Below are positions 40,866 through 51,753 of a stretch of 64,000 nucleotides of DNA, piece after piece. Origin of the DNA: Teratosphaeria epicoccoides (Eukaryota > Ascomycota > Dothideomycetes > Mycosphaerellales > Teratosphaeriaceae). Position numbers and translations under genes: made by a program. Numbering within the stretch: the stretch's first letter is position 1; every line of letters begins with the position of its first letter. Under the pieces are notes generated by a model that did no database searches, had not been told where the DNA came from, and saw nothing but the letters and a program-made list of their open reading frames with translations. The stretch covers positions 124,001 to 188,000 of the forward strand of contig JADDMT010000018.1 of NCBI GenBank assembly GCA_021401465.1, in the 5' to 3' direction.

Positions 40866-43800
40866 GCGTTGCATGTGTTGCACCGTGGTTCATGATGTTC
40901 GACGACAGCAATGATAAGATGAGTGAACACTCAATGGAGGTATATTGCCCTTCTTCTCTCGCTGTGCCAGACTCAAAAAGCTGTGCTTTGCCAACAGAAG
41001 GCAAGTTGGCGCGATGCGAGGAGAGTGATCTAATAAATTTTGCCGTTGAGTAGTATTTACTACCATAAGCAGATTCACAGTAGACTTTTCAGCCAACGAT
41101 CATAAGGAATGAATTTTCCCGTTTTCATGACTCGCCAGAATACGACAAGTCATGAGTCGCGAGGCATCCCGTAATAGGCACCCGGGAGCGGTTGCTGAGA
41201 TCTTTGATGACTTTGCCAATGGCAGCAGACGGCCGATAGTCGAGCAGTTGAGCACGTGGCGAGCCATGGTTGTCCACTGAATGGGAGTCCTGCCGGTACA
41301 CTTCATGCACAACATGTTACAAGACGTTAGCGGTCATACTATCTGCGGGTGACATCAATGACTTGGAGACGGCATTTGGGCGCAGCGGTCAACGGAAGGC
41401 AATACTGTGCAACGCTACAGCAGTGGCTGCGCAGACTGCAGGCTGTGCGTCCGATGACTTCCTGTAAAGCAGTTGTCTTGGACTGAGTCGTGGTGCATTG
41501 CTGCCGTGGTTTCAATAGTGAAACGCCACATCCATAAATGTCTTGTGCTTGATTTGTGGTGTCGAGTAGTGTTAACGGGACTGCAAGGCGGGTTCCAATG
41601 ATGTTACACTGCAGCACTGACTGTCTTCAGAAGAAGTGTCATTATTCACTGCAGTATCGAGCATCTTTTGGTATGGGTTTCGTAGCGAGACAAACTACCA
41701 GCGATCTTGTGATCGTCCTTGGCAGCACGAGGTACTGATGTCACGGGAATGTTGAGGTGTGAACTTCTTCGCTTTTGTTGTTTGCCATGCGAATTGGCGG
41801 CCACCCGCGCGTTTCTGTCGGCTCTGCCACGCCTACTGCGTCCTCTCGCGACGTACAAAGCGGCTGCTGGCAGTAGTAAGTCTCCTGGAGTGGGCCCATC
41901 GTCGACAGGGCCGAGTCTGGCTGGCTACCCGTTGTGATATTGAAGCTTGGACCGGGAGGCCGTTGATCGCGGTCCCAACGAACAGGACGTTCAACAGGTC
42001 CAGGTCCAAACGTATGTGTAGCTTTTCCCAGATCACCAAGCACAGTGGTCCGACTGGAGCCTCGACTGTAGCATTCGCAATATTGGATCAGACTGATGTC
42101 GATATTACGTGGAAACGAAGACCAAAGCACTGGGATAACGGCTATCCATTGCAATGCCAAGGCCGTCTGTCATCAAAGCACCAAGATCTGGATTCCAGCG
42201 ATGATGCTTGGCGTTTACATCTCGACTCCTGGCGTCAAGCATGCCATCGTGCGAAGAGACACCGGAACCAAGATAGAGGCAGTATTCAGCAGAAATCTGG
42301 AAGCGCATGTCTTGCGATCGCTTCGACGATCTGGGTCACGTTTGCAAACAGACAACGCTTGTCGCGTTATTCGCGGGCTTCGCTGCGTCGCTGCGTTGAT
42401 GGCGCCAACAGGGATGCCACATGGCAATCGTTGTTGGTTCCTGCGCCGAGAGCACGGCTGGAGACGAACATGGCTATCTTTTCGCGTTGCCGTCAATCGA
42501 TTCACCACGGCTCATCTCGCAATAGCAGTGCTGCCAGTGCAGAACAAGCTGGTCCCTTGTCACTAGTAGTGAAGCAGGCATACTGGAAGCAAGTGCTGTG
42601 AAAGACTTCCACATGCTGTATGACGGTGATGATACGAATACGATGCTTGGACTTTCGCCTGTCATGCCTCAAGGCTTCCGGCACTGCTAGTTCGATGGAA
42701 GAAATCGCGACACGGTCCATCGCTGCCTCTGATTAGCTGCGAACCCGCAAGCCCGTTTCTCTCCAAGATCCGCCTGAACCGGACAAGGATACAACCGGCA
42801 AAGTCTGGTGGCTGCGGGGCTGGACGGCGTTGAAGCCGCTGCGTAGCCTGCGTCGGCAGTGGGGGAGGAGGTTCCGGAAATTATTATTGTAGCGGCGCAG
42901 AAAGCTGCTACTAGACTGCCATGGTATCTAGGTCAGGGGCCCGCAATGCCTTGTGCAAGTTGTGCAATTGTGAGATGCATTAAGCTAGGTTGGAGCGAGA
43001 AGGCCGGCGTCCTGCTGCTTGTCTCCTGCTCCCAGCTGAGCAGCGTCAAGTACGACTGTCAAGACGGGTCTGCAACTGTATGAACCCGGGCCTCGACAAG
43101 TATTGCTGCAGAGTGTGACAAACGCGGCTCTTTAGTGTGCAGACACGCGCTTAGGACTCGGCCTGCATCCAGGCCGCAGGGCTCTGCATTGGGACTTTCC
43201 CTTCTTGGCCAAGCAGAGCCCAGCGGAGGGATAGCACTACTCTAGCGAATGTATACTCCTCCGGCCCCAACGCTTGAGACCGCTGCTAAACGCTGGAGTC
43301 CTTTGAGACCCCCACTCCAGCATATACGAGCAGCAAGAATTCCTCGGCTGCCAATAATGCACAAGAAAAAAGAAGAGGCCGGGATCCGATTGGCCACATA
43401 TTGGCAAGCTCATTAGATGAGATGTGTGATCGTACACACGTCTTTCGAGACCAGTACCACGGTACTTGACATACGACCAGAGTCCCATCATCGTGCGGGC
43501 GCCGGGCGGTGATGTCCTCCGTTTGATCAATGCTGAAGTACCATGTAAACAGAAGCTTGTTTGCGATCCCAATATTCGAAAGAGGTGCCAGCCTCGAACA
43601 AAGTCTGTGCCCCCACTATTCTAGCGCCGGGAACGCTAAACTCTTAGCTTTCGCGACCTCAGAGCAGCTGGAACGCGACATTTTTGACTTCCATCCACCT
43701 GAGCCATGTTAACAGCGGTCTCGTACCCTGCGAGACCTTCTTTACACTCACAACAGCCCACTGCGCTTCTTCCATTCGTGCTCACGCATTCTCAGCCCGT

Positions 43801-43961
43801 CGTTCGCTTCTAAATCGGCTGCATACATAATACTCGACTTCGACTGATGTGGGGCTAACGAAAACATCAACAAGCAGCACGTCGAAGGATACGGCCACCA
43901 TTGGACCTCAATACGATCGGCTCACTTTTCATTCTCGGCTTCACGCCGACTTTGATTCGAC
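40866..43961. other. Three-kilobase gene-poor spacer
   Basis: No gene is supported. Many short ORFs overlap on both strands. A minus-strand frame at 41125-41310 reads LLDYRPSAAIGKVIKDL, which faintly recalls zinc-type alcohol dehydrogenases, but no partner segments were found in order. A plus-strand 280-codon frame at 41759-42601 has Trp/Arg-rich composition with no motifs and is taken as random. Confidence 0.4.
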
Positions 43962-45365
43962 ATGCCTTCATTCCAATCATCTCAGCAGGGTAATTCGGGC
44001 TCATACACCTCGTCTCGAAGCTCAAATGGCGCCGGATACCAGCTCATTCTGGATCACATTCTCACATATCCTGCCACTTTCGAGATACCGCTCAGGACTA
44101 TGTACACGCTGAACTCGGCTTCCCGTACTCCTGGGATTCACGGGACTCCAACGTCAAGCAATGGGAGCTCGCCGTGCGAGACCCAAGGAGCTTTTCCAGA
44201 CCACACCGCGGCTCAGTCTCTAGGCGAAAGTCTGATGACTCAACTATCGCAGCTCCCCAACCAGGCCAACTCATTGCCACCAAGCTTCATCACCTCATTT
44301 CTTCGGCGATGTTTCTCATCGGAGCTGGTTTGTGTTGACTTTCCGCAAGCTCTGACTGGACTTGACTATCTGAAGGACCTTGAGACCAGACGTCGCAGAG
44401 AAGTGGCAGCCGCGATGGCCAGACTGGAGATCAACCGAGAGACACTCCAGGATGATGCAGTAGCTTTGGCTGAACAATACCCCGGTGTCCTCAAGTGGGT
44501 TCAGTCAATTGAGGAGAAAGAGCGCAAAATCGATGCGCTTTATACTCAACTTTACGTTGCTCTTCGACGCTGGATCATGATCAATGAGCTTTCACTCCTG
44601 CCATTCAATAAGCATAACTGTGTCGCCATGTTGAATACTCTGTATCCTCCGGCTTTGTCGCATTCGCCAACTACGAAGCTGACGTCAACCGTCTTGCAAG
44701 GCCAGCGAGAAGGCTTCTTCAAGTACATCTGCAAGGTCGAGAGGAGCAGCCCGCGCATTCTGCAGAACTTGATGCAACAAGGCAAGGGGCCAAATGACGA
44801 AAATGGCTGGGTCGCCGTCGTTCGAACTATGGGACTGTACCTGCAACTGGCCAATAGCATGATCAACGAGAGTGCCGAAATTGCGCACGTGGCGGACGTT
44901 TCGCCACGCAGAGGACATGGCTCGGGCGATGTGAGGAGAGCGAAGGCAGATTCTGGTGTCAGCTTTACCACTGATCGTCCTTCAACGCGGTCGAGCGCGA
45001 ATGCGGAACAGACCTCGCCCGTCGAGCCACCAGCAAGACCCAAGACACCTTTGGGCACCAGACCCGGCACAGCTCTCGAGAAGCTCGCTCGAGGTTTGAA
45101 GACGATTGGCCGTAGCAGAACCGGTGTCACGGAGATGATACAAGACGACGCGTCATCTCAGTTCACGTCAGAACGCCCAAAGATGCTCAAGAAGATGCGC
45201 AGCTTGGGAAGCATGGAGATGCGCAAGGTGCAGGGCTCTGCTTTCCAATCTCATGACGCGCCAACTTTCGACGCCAACGCGATGCGATTGCAGCGCTTGA
45301 AGTACGAGGCCGGCGTCAATGCTCAGCAAAAGTTCGGCTCGCATGCGCAGCCATTCGAGCTTTAA
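43962..45365 (+). CDS. Conserved filamentous-fungal protein, unknown function
   Basis: A 467-residue single-exon protein without a domain I can name. After a Ser-rich start is a conserved-looking motif YQLILDHILTYPATFEIPLRTMYTLN (about residues 26-51, quoted in two parts: YQLILDHILTYP and EIPLRTMYTLN). A predicted helical region follows (SLGESLMTQLSQLP, then SFITSFLRRCFSSELVCVDFPQALTGLDYL), a coiled-coil-like stretch (ETRRRREVAAAMARLEINRE), and a helical block to about residue 300. The C-terminal third is disordered and rich in Ser, Arg and Pro, with a final basic/hydrophobic segment (AMRLQRLKYEAGVNAQQKF). It looks like an adaptor or scaffold, which is inference. No signal peptide or membrane helix. 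Confidence 0.7.
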   Translation: MPSFQSSQQGNSGSYTSSRSSNGAGYQLILDHILTYPATFEIPLRTMYTLNSASRTPGIHGTPTSSNGSSPCETQGAFPDHTAAQSLGESLMTQLSQLPNQANSLPPSFITSFLRRCFSSELVCVDFPQALTGLDYLKDLETRRRREVAAAMARLEINRETLQDDAVALAEQYPGVLKWVQSIEEKERKIDALYTQLYVALRRWIMINELSLLPFNKHNCVAMLNTLYPPALSHSPTTKLTSTVLQGQREGFFKYICKVERSSPRILQNLMQQGKGPNDENGWVAVVRTMGLYLQLANSMINESAEIAHVADVSPRRGHGSGDVRRAKADSGVSFTTDRPSTRSSANAEQTSPVEPPARPKTPLGTRPGTALEKLARGLKTIGRSRTGVTEMIQDDASSQFTSERPKMLKKMRSLGSMEMRKVQGSAFQSHDAPTFDANAMRLQRLKYEAGVNAQQKFGSHAQPFEL

Positions 45366-46808
45366 ACCATTCTATTGTGTTATGCAAGTCTACTATACGA
45401 TGATATCACGACAAGCGAGGAGTCTGGCGAATTGGGGTTCTCCATGCGTACTAGGTTAGACAGGGGCTACAGAACATTTGCTACATATGATCAGCCCTTG
45501 AGGGCAAGAAGAGGCCTCGGCTACGATGTGATGGCTGAGAAGGTATGTGAGAGAGAGCATGTGCGCTGCTCTCTGCCACGCGGCGCCAAAAGCCGCCATC
45601 TTGGAGGAAGCGATAAAGCTGCCCACAATCTCGGGTGTAAATAAGTATCCGAATAATGCCACTGCCGCATGCATGTAGAAGAGTGTGAACTGCGAAGACT
45701 TTAGAAAGATGTCTAGACAAGGGAACAGAACTCACCAAGAGCCCAGCCTATCCTTCTGATATTGACCGGCAGCTCCGCAAATTTTCGGCTCCTATCCGAC
45801 CTGCCACAGTCTGCAGAGCCTCATGACAACATGCGACAAGCAACCGCGACTTCCCTGCTGACCAATTAAGGATGTCGCGTCGATACGACTTGCGAGACCA
45901 ACGTTTCTTGCTTACGACTCAAGCCAATGGGCATTGTGAGTTGGTGGCCTTCCTGGATACCGAAGCGATCGAATTGTGGTTCAGCAACACGGCTCTGTGC
46001 GTCGCGGTAGCGTATCAAACACTCCTGTCAACTCCCCTGAAGGTTGCCAACTTAGCCGGAGCCCTAAGGCGCGAGCGAGTAGCCCAGACTGTCCAGTGCA
46101 TTATCGCAAAACGCCGTAAGGCTGAGACTGCTCATCATCAGATCGCCGATTCCGCAGGTTTGGGACTCGGGACTGATCGTCGTCCACTAGTATGTGCTTT
46201 GGTATAGCCAAGCGGTGCTGGTCAGACAGAGTCTAAGACATCTGCTCGGAAGACCTGCCACCGACTCGTGCTCAATTGCCTCTACTGGTCGTTGATTCAG
46301 CCTCATGGCGATCGAGTCGAAGAACGGCCGATTCGGTGGTTCTGCTGCGCCCTGATCCGCCGTCAGACTTGCTTTTCCTGCTCGAGAGATTGGCAGATTG
46401 CGAAACAGGCCAGGGAACGCCGGCGCTTTCTTCCCGTGGAGAGTCATCTCCAGAGTTTGCGCTAGAGGCTACCTTGGCTTTTGTCGCGCTTGCTGAAGCC
46501 TGAGCTTGCTTGTTTACAAAGGAGGTAGGTGCTTGGCCTTCTGGGTAAACAGAATGGAAGCACGCGATCTGTCATCTGCCCGACTGTTTAATTATTGCTG
46601 TGGGAGATGGCCACAGAGTCCTGGCAGGGACGTTGGATGACGGCGAGCGAGTCTGGGCGGAGTATGGACTCGTGAGACTCGGATGCCAATCACTTGCGTA
46701 AACCACCTGGAGCAGTCATGATGCATCGTGAGCCCCCCGTCAACCGACCAGTGCGCCGGTTGACAAATACGTTCCACATCATTCGATGAATAAATATATG
46801 ATGCATTC

Positions 46809-46868
<60 letters not shown>

Positions 46869-48195
46869 ACCAACACCAACAGTCAAGCATGAAGGTCTTT
46901 CCACGCACGCAATCGTGCTGCCAAGCAGTCAATCATGCCATCCAATCGATTTTTGGACTGGTTGGCTGGACACTGGCAACGTGATCAGGGCTGTCTATTA
47001 ATTGGCGCCTATCGCAAAAGGAACCTGTAGAGTGTGCAGCACTCTGAGCATGGTAGAGCTGGCAAGGATACGCATGAACGTGCAGGCGACGCGAACGCCA
47101 GTGTGCAAAGAAAAGTAGGGTGTAGCAGGGTGTACGAAGGTCCATCCATGCACACAGTGGTACAACCAGGCAAAGTCGCTCCTGCCGTCTTGGGCCGCAC
47201 CATCCATCACCAATATCACCTTCTTGGCACCGCTACAGACGCAATGTCGGAAACGGACTCGATCGCATGTGCGCGAAAATGCAGTCGAATGATGCCGCCT
47301 TCGGTCAAGATGCGCGTGTATGCATGCACCCTTGCCAACCTCGCACTCAGATGCTCACCTCCTTTCCCTCGTCGCCTGCACAGGAAGGTCAACAGAGCAC
47401 CGCTGCTATGCAGCCGCGCAACCAGCCAAGCATCCCGACATGCTCCACGCAGGCGGTGAAGCGACGATCGACTTTGCCACGGTGAGAGAACTGCACTGAT
47501 TCATGCAAGCAATTTGTTTCTGCGCACGCCACATGCAAGTCTCCCATCTGCACAATGCGTGACCCCTCCGCTCTTGACCGCTGTACCTGTCACATACCGC
47601 GCTCTCGCCCAAGAAAGACATCGAATCCCGCCTATCAGCAGTGGAGGACTATCTAAAGCATCGTCACCTCCCTCTTTTCGACCGAGTCGTGGAATTTGAT
47701 CCTCAAAAGAGACACCCTGCGAGGCGGTGTAGGGATGGACGACATTGAGACGCACTGGAGAGAGGAGGTGAAACTCTGATGTCTGCAGGTGTGCTGGATT
47801 GCGGGAGCGCTTTGAGTCGAGCTGCGCGGAAGCGACGAAATGGCATGCCTCAAACGGGAAGTGTCCATCTCGGCATGCGCAGAGAGGGTCGTCACGCTCT
47901 TACTGTCCTTGTACGTACCAAGCCATGTCGATTCGGCCACTGCCTGATCTGCCGAGGTATCCTAATGCGTTCGACATGCGTGTCACACTGTCTCGTCGCC
48001 CTTGTCATATCTATTCCAAGACGAGCAGTATTCGGTGATGTCCTAGGTCTGGTCGTCCAAATGGATCATCGAAGCATCGAGCTGAGCTGCTGTTGTCGGA
48101 AACAGTATATACGCACTTCAGGCACTGGCAAGCCTTGACTTGAATCTATGATCATATAATACCGTCCTCATCTGTCCGCTCACAACCCTGCCAAC
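45366..48195. other. Long spacer with (CAA)n tract
   Basis: No gene supported over 2.8 kb. Only short ORFs, several overlapping on both strands. The one clear feature is the trinucleotide tract at 46808-46867. Confidence 0.4.
46808..46867. repeat. (CAA)n trinucleotide microsatellite
   Basis: About 19-20 perfect ACA/CAA units. It is not inside a supported gene; short ORFs through it on either strand would encode only poly-Thr or poly-Leu/Val and are not credible genes. Confidence 0.95.
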
Positions 48196-49917
48196 TCAAT
48201 GACTCTCCAAAACATCCTTCGGCCCCATTGTTCTCTGACATTCCGCCATGATCCTCGCCTGCCTCGCCACCTCCCCCAACTGCCCAATGACTTTCCCATT
48301 CCCCTCGGCAAACCCATAAATCGCATACGGAATCTTCGTTTCGTTGCAAAACTCCATCACCAGCTTCTGGCACGCCCGCAAGTTATGTCTCGGGATCCTT
48401 GGAAACAGATGATGCACAGCCTGGAACTGCAAGCCACCATGAAAGAAGTCCAGCCATTCGGGGCAATCGACATCCATAGTCGTTCGCAACATTCTTTGTG
48501 GGAAGGACTCGGCGACGCCGAGGTCGGCGGTGGACATGGCGAAGTGGGAGAGCGTGATTTGGACGTGTACGGGCATGGCGATGGTGTGGCTGAGCATGAT
48601 GAAGGCGAAGCGGTTCCAGCCGCCTGGGATGCTTTTGTAGACGGTGAGGTAGCCGTACCAGTACCAGAATGCGACCTGGCCGGCGAGTTCGAAGTATCGG
48701 TGCCACCATGCGGGTCCTTTCCGTGGGCCTTGGCCGAGGAGGATGTATTGCCACGTGAGCGCGTACAGGTTGAAGCGGCCGAAGGTCAGGAGAGGGTAGT
48801 ACAGGTAGTGTTGGTACTTCAGGGTGAGTTTGGCCACCGCGTCGTACTCCATGATGCGGTCGTAATATGTCGACTTCAGATTGTCGAAGAACTTGTGAGA
48901 GATGGCGAAGAAGGGCATGTGTTGGATGTCTGGGTCATGCTCGGTGGAGTTTGTGACGATGTGGTGCACGTTGTGGTTTCGTTTCCACCAACAGCAGGAC
49001 AGGCCGCCGAGGTAGTTTGCGATGAACATGCCGATGCAGGAGTCGACGTGGAAGTGGTGGGTGATGCCCATGTGGCCAGCATCATGGACGGTGAAGACGA
49101 GCTGCTGCCAGAGCATGCCAAGGACGATGCCGGACAGAGCGTAGTTGCCATTGCGCAGCAAGCAATACGATAATATGCCCAACGCGCTGTAGCGAAGAAC
49201 CTCGCGGCCGTATGCCCAGTAATTGCACTGGTAGAGGCCGGCTGCTTTGATGCGTTGGTCTAGTTGCCGATACTTGTCGATGATGTCTGACTGGGTTTGT
49301 GGGTCGAGGCAGGGGTATGTCTCCAGATCGTGTTGCAGTTCTTGTTCTGTTCTGGACGCGCCATCGTATGTTTTCGATTGCATGGCTGGGTCGTACGGTC
49401 CTTCGATGTCGAGATCAGACATTGACGTCGCTGATGACTGGCTCGCGCCGCCTGCACTCCCTCGCCGCTTCCTCAAATGATCTGCCGGCCGCTCGGCTGG
49501 CTCAAACAACGGTGATGGCTCGCCTGAGCTCTCTTGCCCAGACGAATGCTCGTCCTGGCCGTCACTCTGCTGCCAAGCCGGACGTTCCGCCGCCTCCTGC
49601 TCCTCTTTCGTCCTGAATGTCCCAGATTGTACTGGTGGCACAAAATCGGTCCATCGCCCTTCTACTCTGCCAATCTGATATTTGTGCATGAACTCCAATG
49701 TCTCTCTGCTATGGAAAGCGGTGATTTCGTTGGTGCCATCTCTGCCCACCATGTGCAGGATGGCCTTGTCGCCTCCTGGGTGGTACGGGAGCCATGCGTC
49801 TGTCTTCAATACTCGTCCATTAACAATGACAATCTTCCGGCCGTCTGCGATCAATGCCTCGATCTCGCCACGAGAGAGGAGGCGATCCCGGTAGCGGCTG
49901 GTCTGCGAGGATGCCAT
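48196..49917 (-). CDS. Sphingolipid delta-8 desaturase (cytochrome b5 fusion)
   Basis: ER membrane enzyme introducing the delta-8 double bond into the long-chain base of fungal glucosylceramides. The frame is open to an ATG at 49989; the ATG at 49917 (MASSQTSRYRDRLL...) starts closer to the cytochrome b5 domain and is preferred, giving 573 residues. Seen: the b5 heme loop YHPGGD, a long Ser/Glu-rich linker, and the desaturase with three His boxes: HDAGH, HNVHH, and QAVHH (Gln in place of the first His, as in front-end desaturases). Several membrane segments lie between. Single exon. It is divergent to the CSN3 gene. Front-end fatty-acid desaturase is the main alternative, but this fungal b5 desaturase pattern points to the sphingolipid enzyme. 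Confidence 0.9.
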   Translation of the reverse strand: MASSQTSRYRDRLLSRGEIEALIADGRKIVIVNGRVLKTDAWLPYHPGGDKAILHMVGRDGTNEITAFHSRETLEFMHKYQIGRVEGRWTDFVPPVQSGTFRTKEEQEAAERPAWQQSDGQDEHSSGQESSGEPSPLFEPAERPADHLRKRRGSAGGASQSSATSMSDLDIEGPYDPAMQSKTYDGASRTEQELQHDLETYPCLDPQTQSDIIDKYRQLDQRIKAAGLYQCNYWAYGREVLRYSALGILSYCLLRNGNYALSGIVLGMLWQQLVFTVHDAGHMGITHHFHVDSCIGMFIANYLGGLSCCWWKRNHNVHHIVTNSTEHDPDIQHMPFFAISHKFFDNLKSTYYDRIMEYDAVAKLTLKYQHYLYYPLLTFGRFNLYALTWQYILLGQGPRKGPAWWHRYFELAGQVAFWYWYGYLTVYKSIPGGWNRFAFIMLSHTIAMPVHVQITLSHFAMSTADLGVAESFPQRMLRTTMDVDCPEWLDFFHGGLQFQAVHHLFPRIPRHNLRACQKLVMEFCNETKIPYAIYGFAEGNGKVIGQLGEVARQARIMAECQRTMGPKDVLESH

Positions 49918-49989
49918 GTGATTATCATACGATGCAGACATGTGAAAGCGAGAGGTCGAGAGGAGCTTGTGAAAAAGGCCATGCCCCAT

Positions 49990-50307
49990 GCTCCCACACC
50001 TTCTCAGCGCATCAATGCCTGGACCCTGTCGAAAGCTGCCGGCGATTAGTGTTAACGCCGAATGGAATTGATTGATTCCCCGTCACCGCTTTCGAGGCAG
50101 ATTGATCGGCGTCACGGACGGGATCTATTCACAAACATCCCCCACCACTTCCACCTCGATCGCCGCCCAGATAGATACTCAGGATCGTCTCCTCGAGCAT
50201 GACAGACACCCGGCGATAACACAATACACCTCCATTCCACCCCCACCCCCACCGCCCCCCTCATCCCCCATCAGCAACATCCCCACCCACACTACCCGAC
50301 GGCCAAG
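49990..50307. promoter_or_regulatory. Shared promoter, desaturase and CSN3
   Basis: A bidirectional upstream region of about 320-390 bases. The half nearer CSN3 is pyrimidine-rich (runs of C near 50236-50270), as is common before fungal housekeeping genes. Confidence 0.5.
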
Positions 50308-51753
50308 ATGGCGGACACGCTCAAGCTGGCGCTGTCCTTCCCGCCAGACAACAAGCCGAAAACAGCCAAGGAATACGACAAGGAGGTCAATGACTTCATC
50401 AAGGCACTTGACAAACTCCCAGAGTCAGCATGGACGAAACAGGTCGACAAGCAGGGCCTCACACAGCTCCTCAGTCCCAGCGAGAACAGCATATCTTACT
50501 TGTACGCGTTGGTTGCCAACGCGAGGGCTGCTGCCAAGAACCAACGGCAGACTGAGATTGTCCTGAACGAGACGCTGGTCTACCTGACCCTCTTTGACCC
50601 GGTGCAGATCAGATATGTGGGAGAGAAGTGGTATATGCTGTTGGAATGGGCGCTGGACCAATTGCAAGGTCAGAGTCTGCCAAATCTGGCGCCGATCGCT
50701 CAAGCGTGGCTGCGACTTGACCCGACCGCGGGCACCTTCACCACATTCCACCTCGAGTTCCTGCGCGCATGCCTGGACAACGGGGTGCCCAGTCAAGCAC
50801 TGCCCATTCTCGACAAGAACATCTACGCCTTTCCACGGCCACCACAGAAGGGCACTCTCGAGCTTCGCAGCGAGGAGCACGACCTGAGCAATGCGTTCAT
50901 CACACCCACATCAGGCTTCACGGGAGAAGTCAAGATCGATACTGTCCTGCATTACTACCTCCTCGGCGCATTCGTCTATATCGGCCAGCGCAACTGGTCG
51001 CGTGCACGCCTCTTCCTTGAGTACGTCCTCCTCACCCCGACAACTCAACACACGACGAGTGCTGTACAGGTCGAAGCATATAAGAAATGGGTATTGGTTG
51101 GGCTGTTGGCAGAAGGCAAGACATACCCATTGCCACGCACCCAGGATCAGGGCGTTGTCAAGAGCTTGAGAACCGTGGGCAAGATATACGATGCGCTGGC
51201 AAATGATTTTGAGAAAAGAGACCACAAGAAGTTCCAAGCAGAGATGGATCATGGCATGTCTGACATTCAGTCTGACGGCAACATGGCGCTGGTGGCTGAG
51301 GCAAGCAGAGCGTTGCTAAAATATCGCGTCGTGGATCTGCAGAAGACGTACGCGGCGCTTCCGCTAAGCAGAGTAGCAACATACTTGGACTTCGATGATG
51401 ACTATATACTGCGGTTGGTGACTGAGTATATTCGTCAAGGTCAGATCAACGCAAGCATCACACCCGCTGCACCTTCCGGCGAGGCCGTGCTTCGGTTTCA
51501 TTCTACAGCATCAGGACCATCATACACAATCACGCAGGATTATGACCTGGAAGCGCAGACCAAGCGCATCGAGCAGCTGGTCACGTTCATTCGCGACGCA
51601 GACCGCAGGCTCCAGCTCACGAAGGAGTATGTGGAATACCAAAAGCGTCTCAGGCGGACCGGCGGTCCGGATGGCGACATTGCGGACCAGATGGATCTGA
51701 CGTGGGACCAGATGGGTAGCATGGACGATGGCGACGAGGACATTATGGCTTAG
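50308..51753 (+). CDS. csnC: COP9 signalosome complex subunit 3
   Basis: Subunit of the COP9 signalosome, which removes Nedd8 from cullins; in fungi it links light response, development and secondary metabolism. Single exon, 481 residues. Seen: an N-terminal helical-repeat region (SYLYALVANARAAAKNQRQT, LFDPVQIRYVGEKWYMLLEWAL), a central YYLLGAFVYIGQRNWSRARLFLEYVL segment (quoted from two stretches, LLGAFVYIGQRNWSRARLF and EYVLLTP), and a C-terminal PCI/winged-helix part (LPLSRVATYLDFDDDYILRL, then VLRFH). The tail is helical and ends in acidic residues. Length and order fit CSN3. The symbol follows the Aspergillus name. Confidence 0.9.
   Translation: MADTLKLALSFPPDNKPKTAKEYDKEVNDFIKALDKLPESAWTKQVDKQGLTQLLSPSENSISYLYALVANARAAAKNQRQTEIVLNETLVYLTLFDPVQIRYVGEKWYMLLEWALDQLQGQSLPNLAPIAQAWLRLDPTAGTFTTFHLEFLRACLDNGVPSQALPILDKNIYAFPRPPQKGTLELRSEEHDLSNAFITPTSGFTGEVKIDTVLHYYLLGAFVYIGQRNWSRARLFLEYVLLTPTTQHTTSAVQVEAYKKWVLVGLLAEGKTYPLPRTQDQGVVKSLRTVGKIYDALANDFEKRDHKKFQAEMDHGMSDIQSDGNMALVAEASRALLKYRVVDLQKTYAALPLSRVATYLDFDDDYILRLVTEYIRQGQINASITPAAPSGEAVLRFHSTASGPSYTITQDYDLEAQTKRIEQLVTFIRDADRRLQLTKEYVEYQKRLRRTGGPDGDIADQMDLTWDQMGSMDDGDEDIMA

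Noticed and set aside
41759..42601. 280-codon plus-strand ORF
   Set aside because: Trp/Arg/His-rich without motifs or conserved look; considered random in a long spacer.
46592..46879. Poly-Leu and poly-Thr ORFs
   Set aside because: They are translations of the (CAA)n microsatellite and not credible proteins.
48199..49173. 324-codon plus-strand ORF rich in Val/Glu/Asp
   Set aside because: It is the antisense of the sphingolipid desaturase and its odd composition reflects that.
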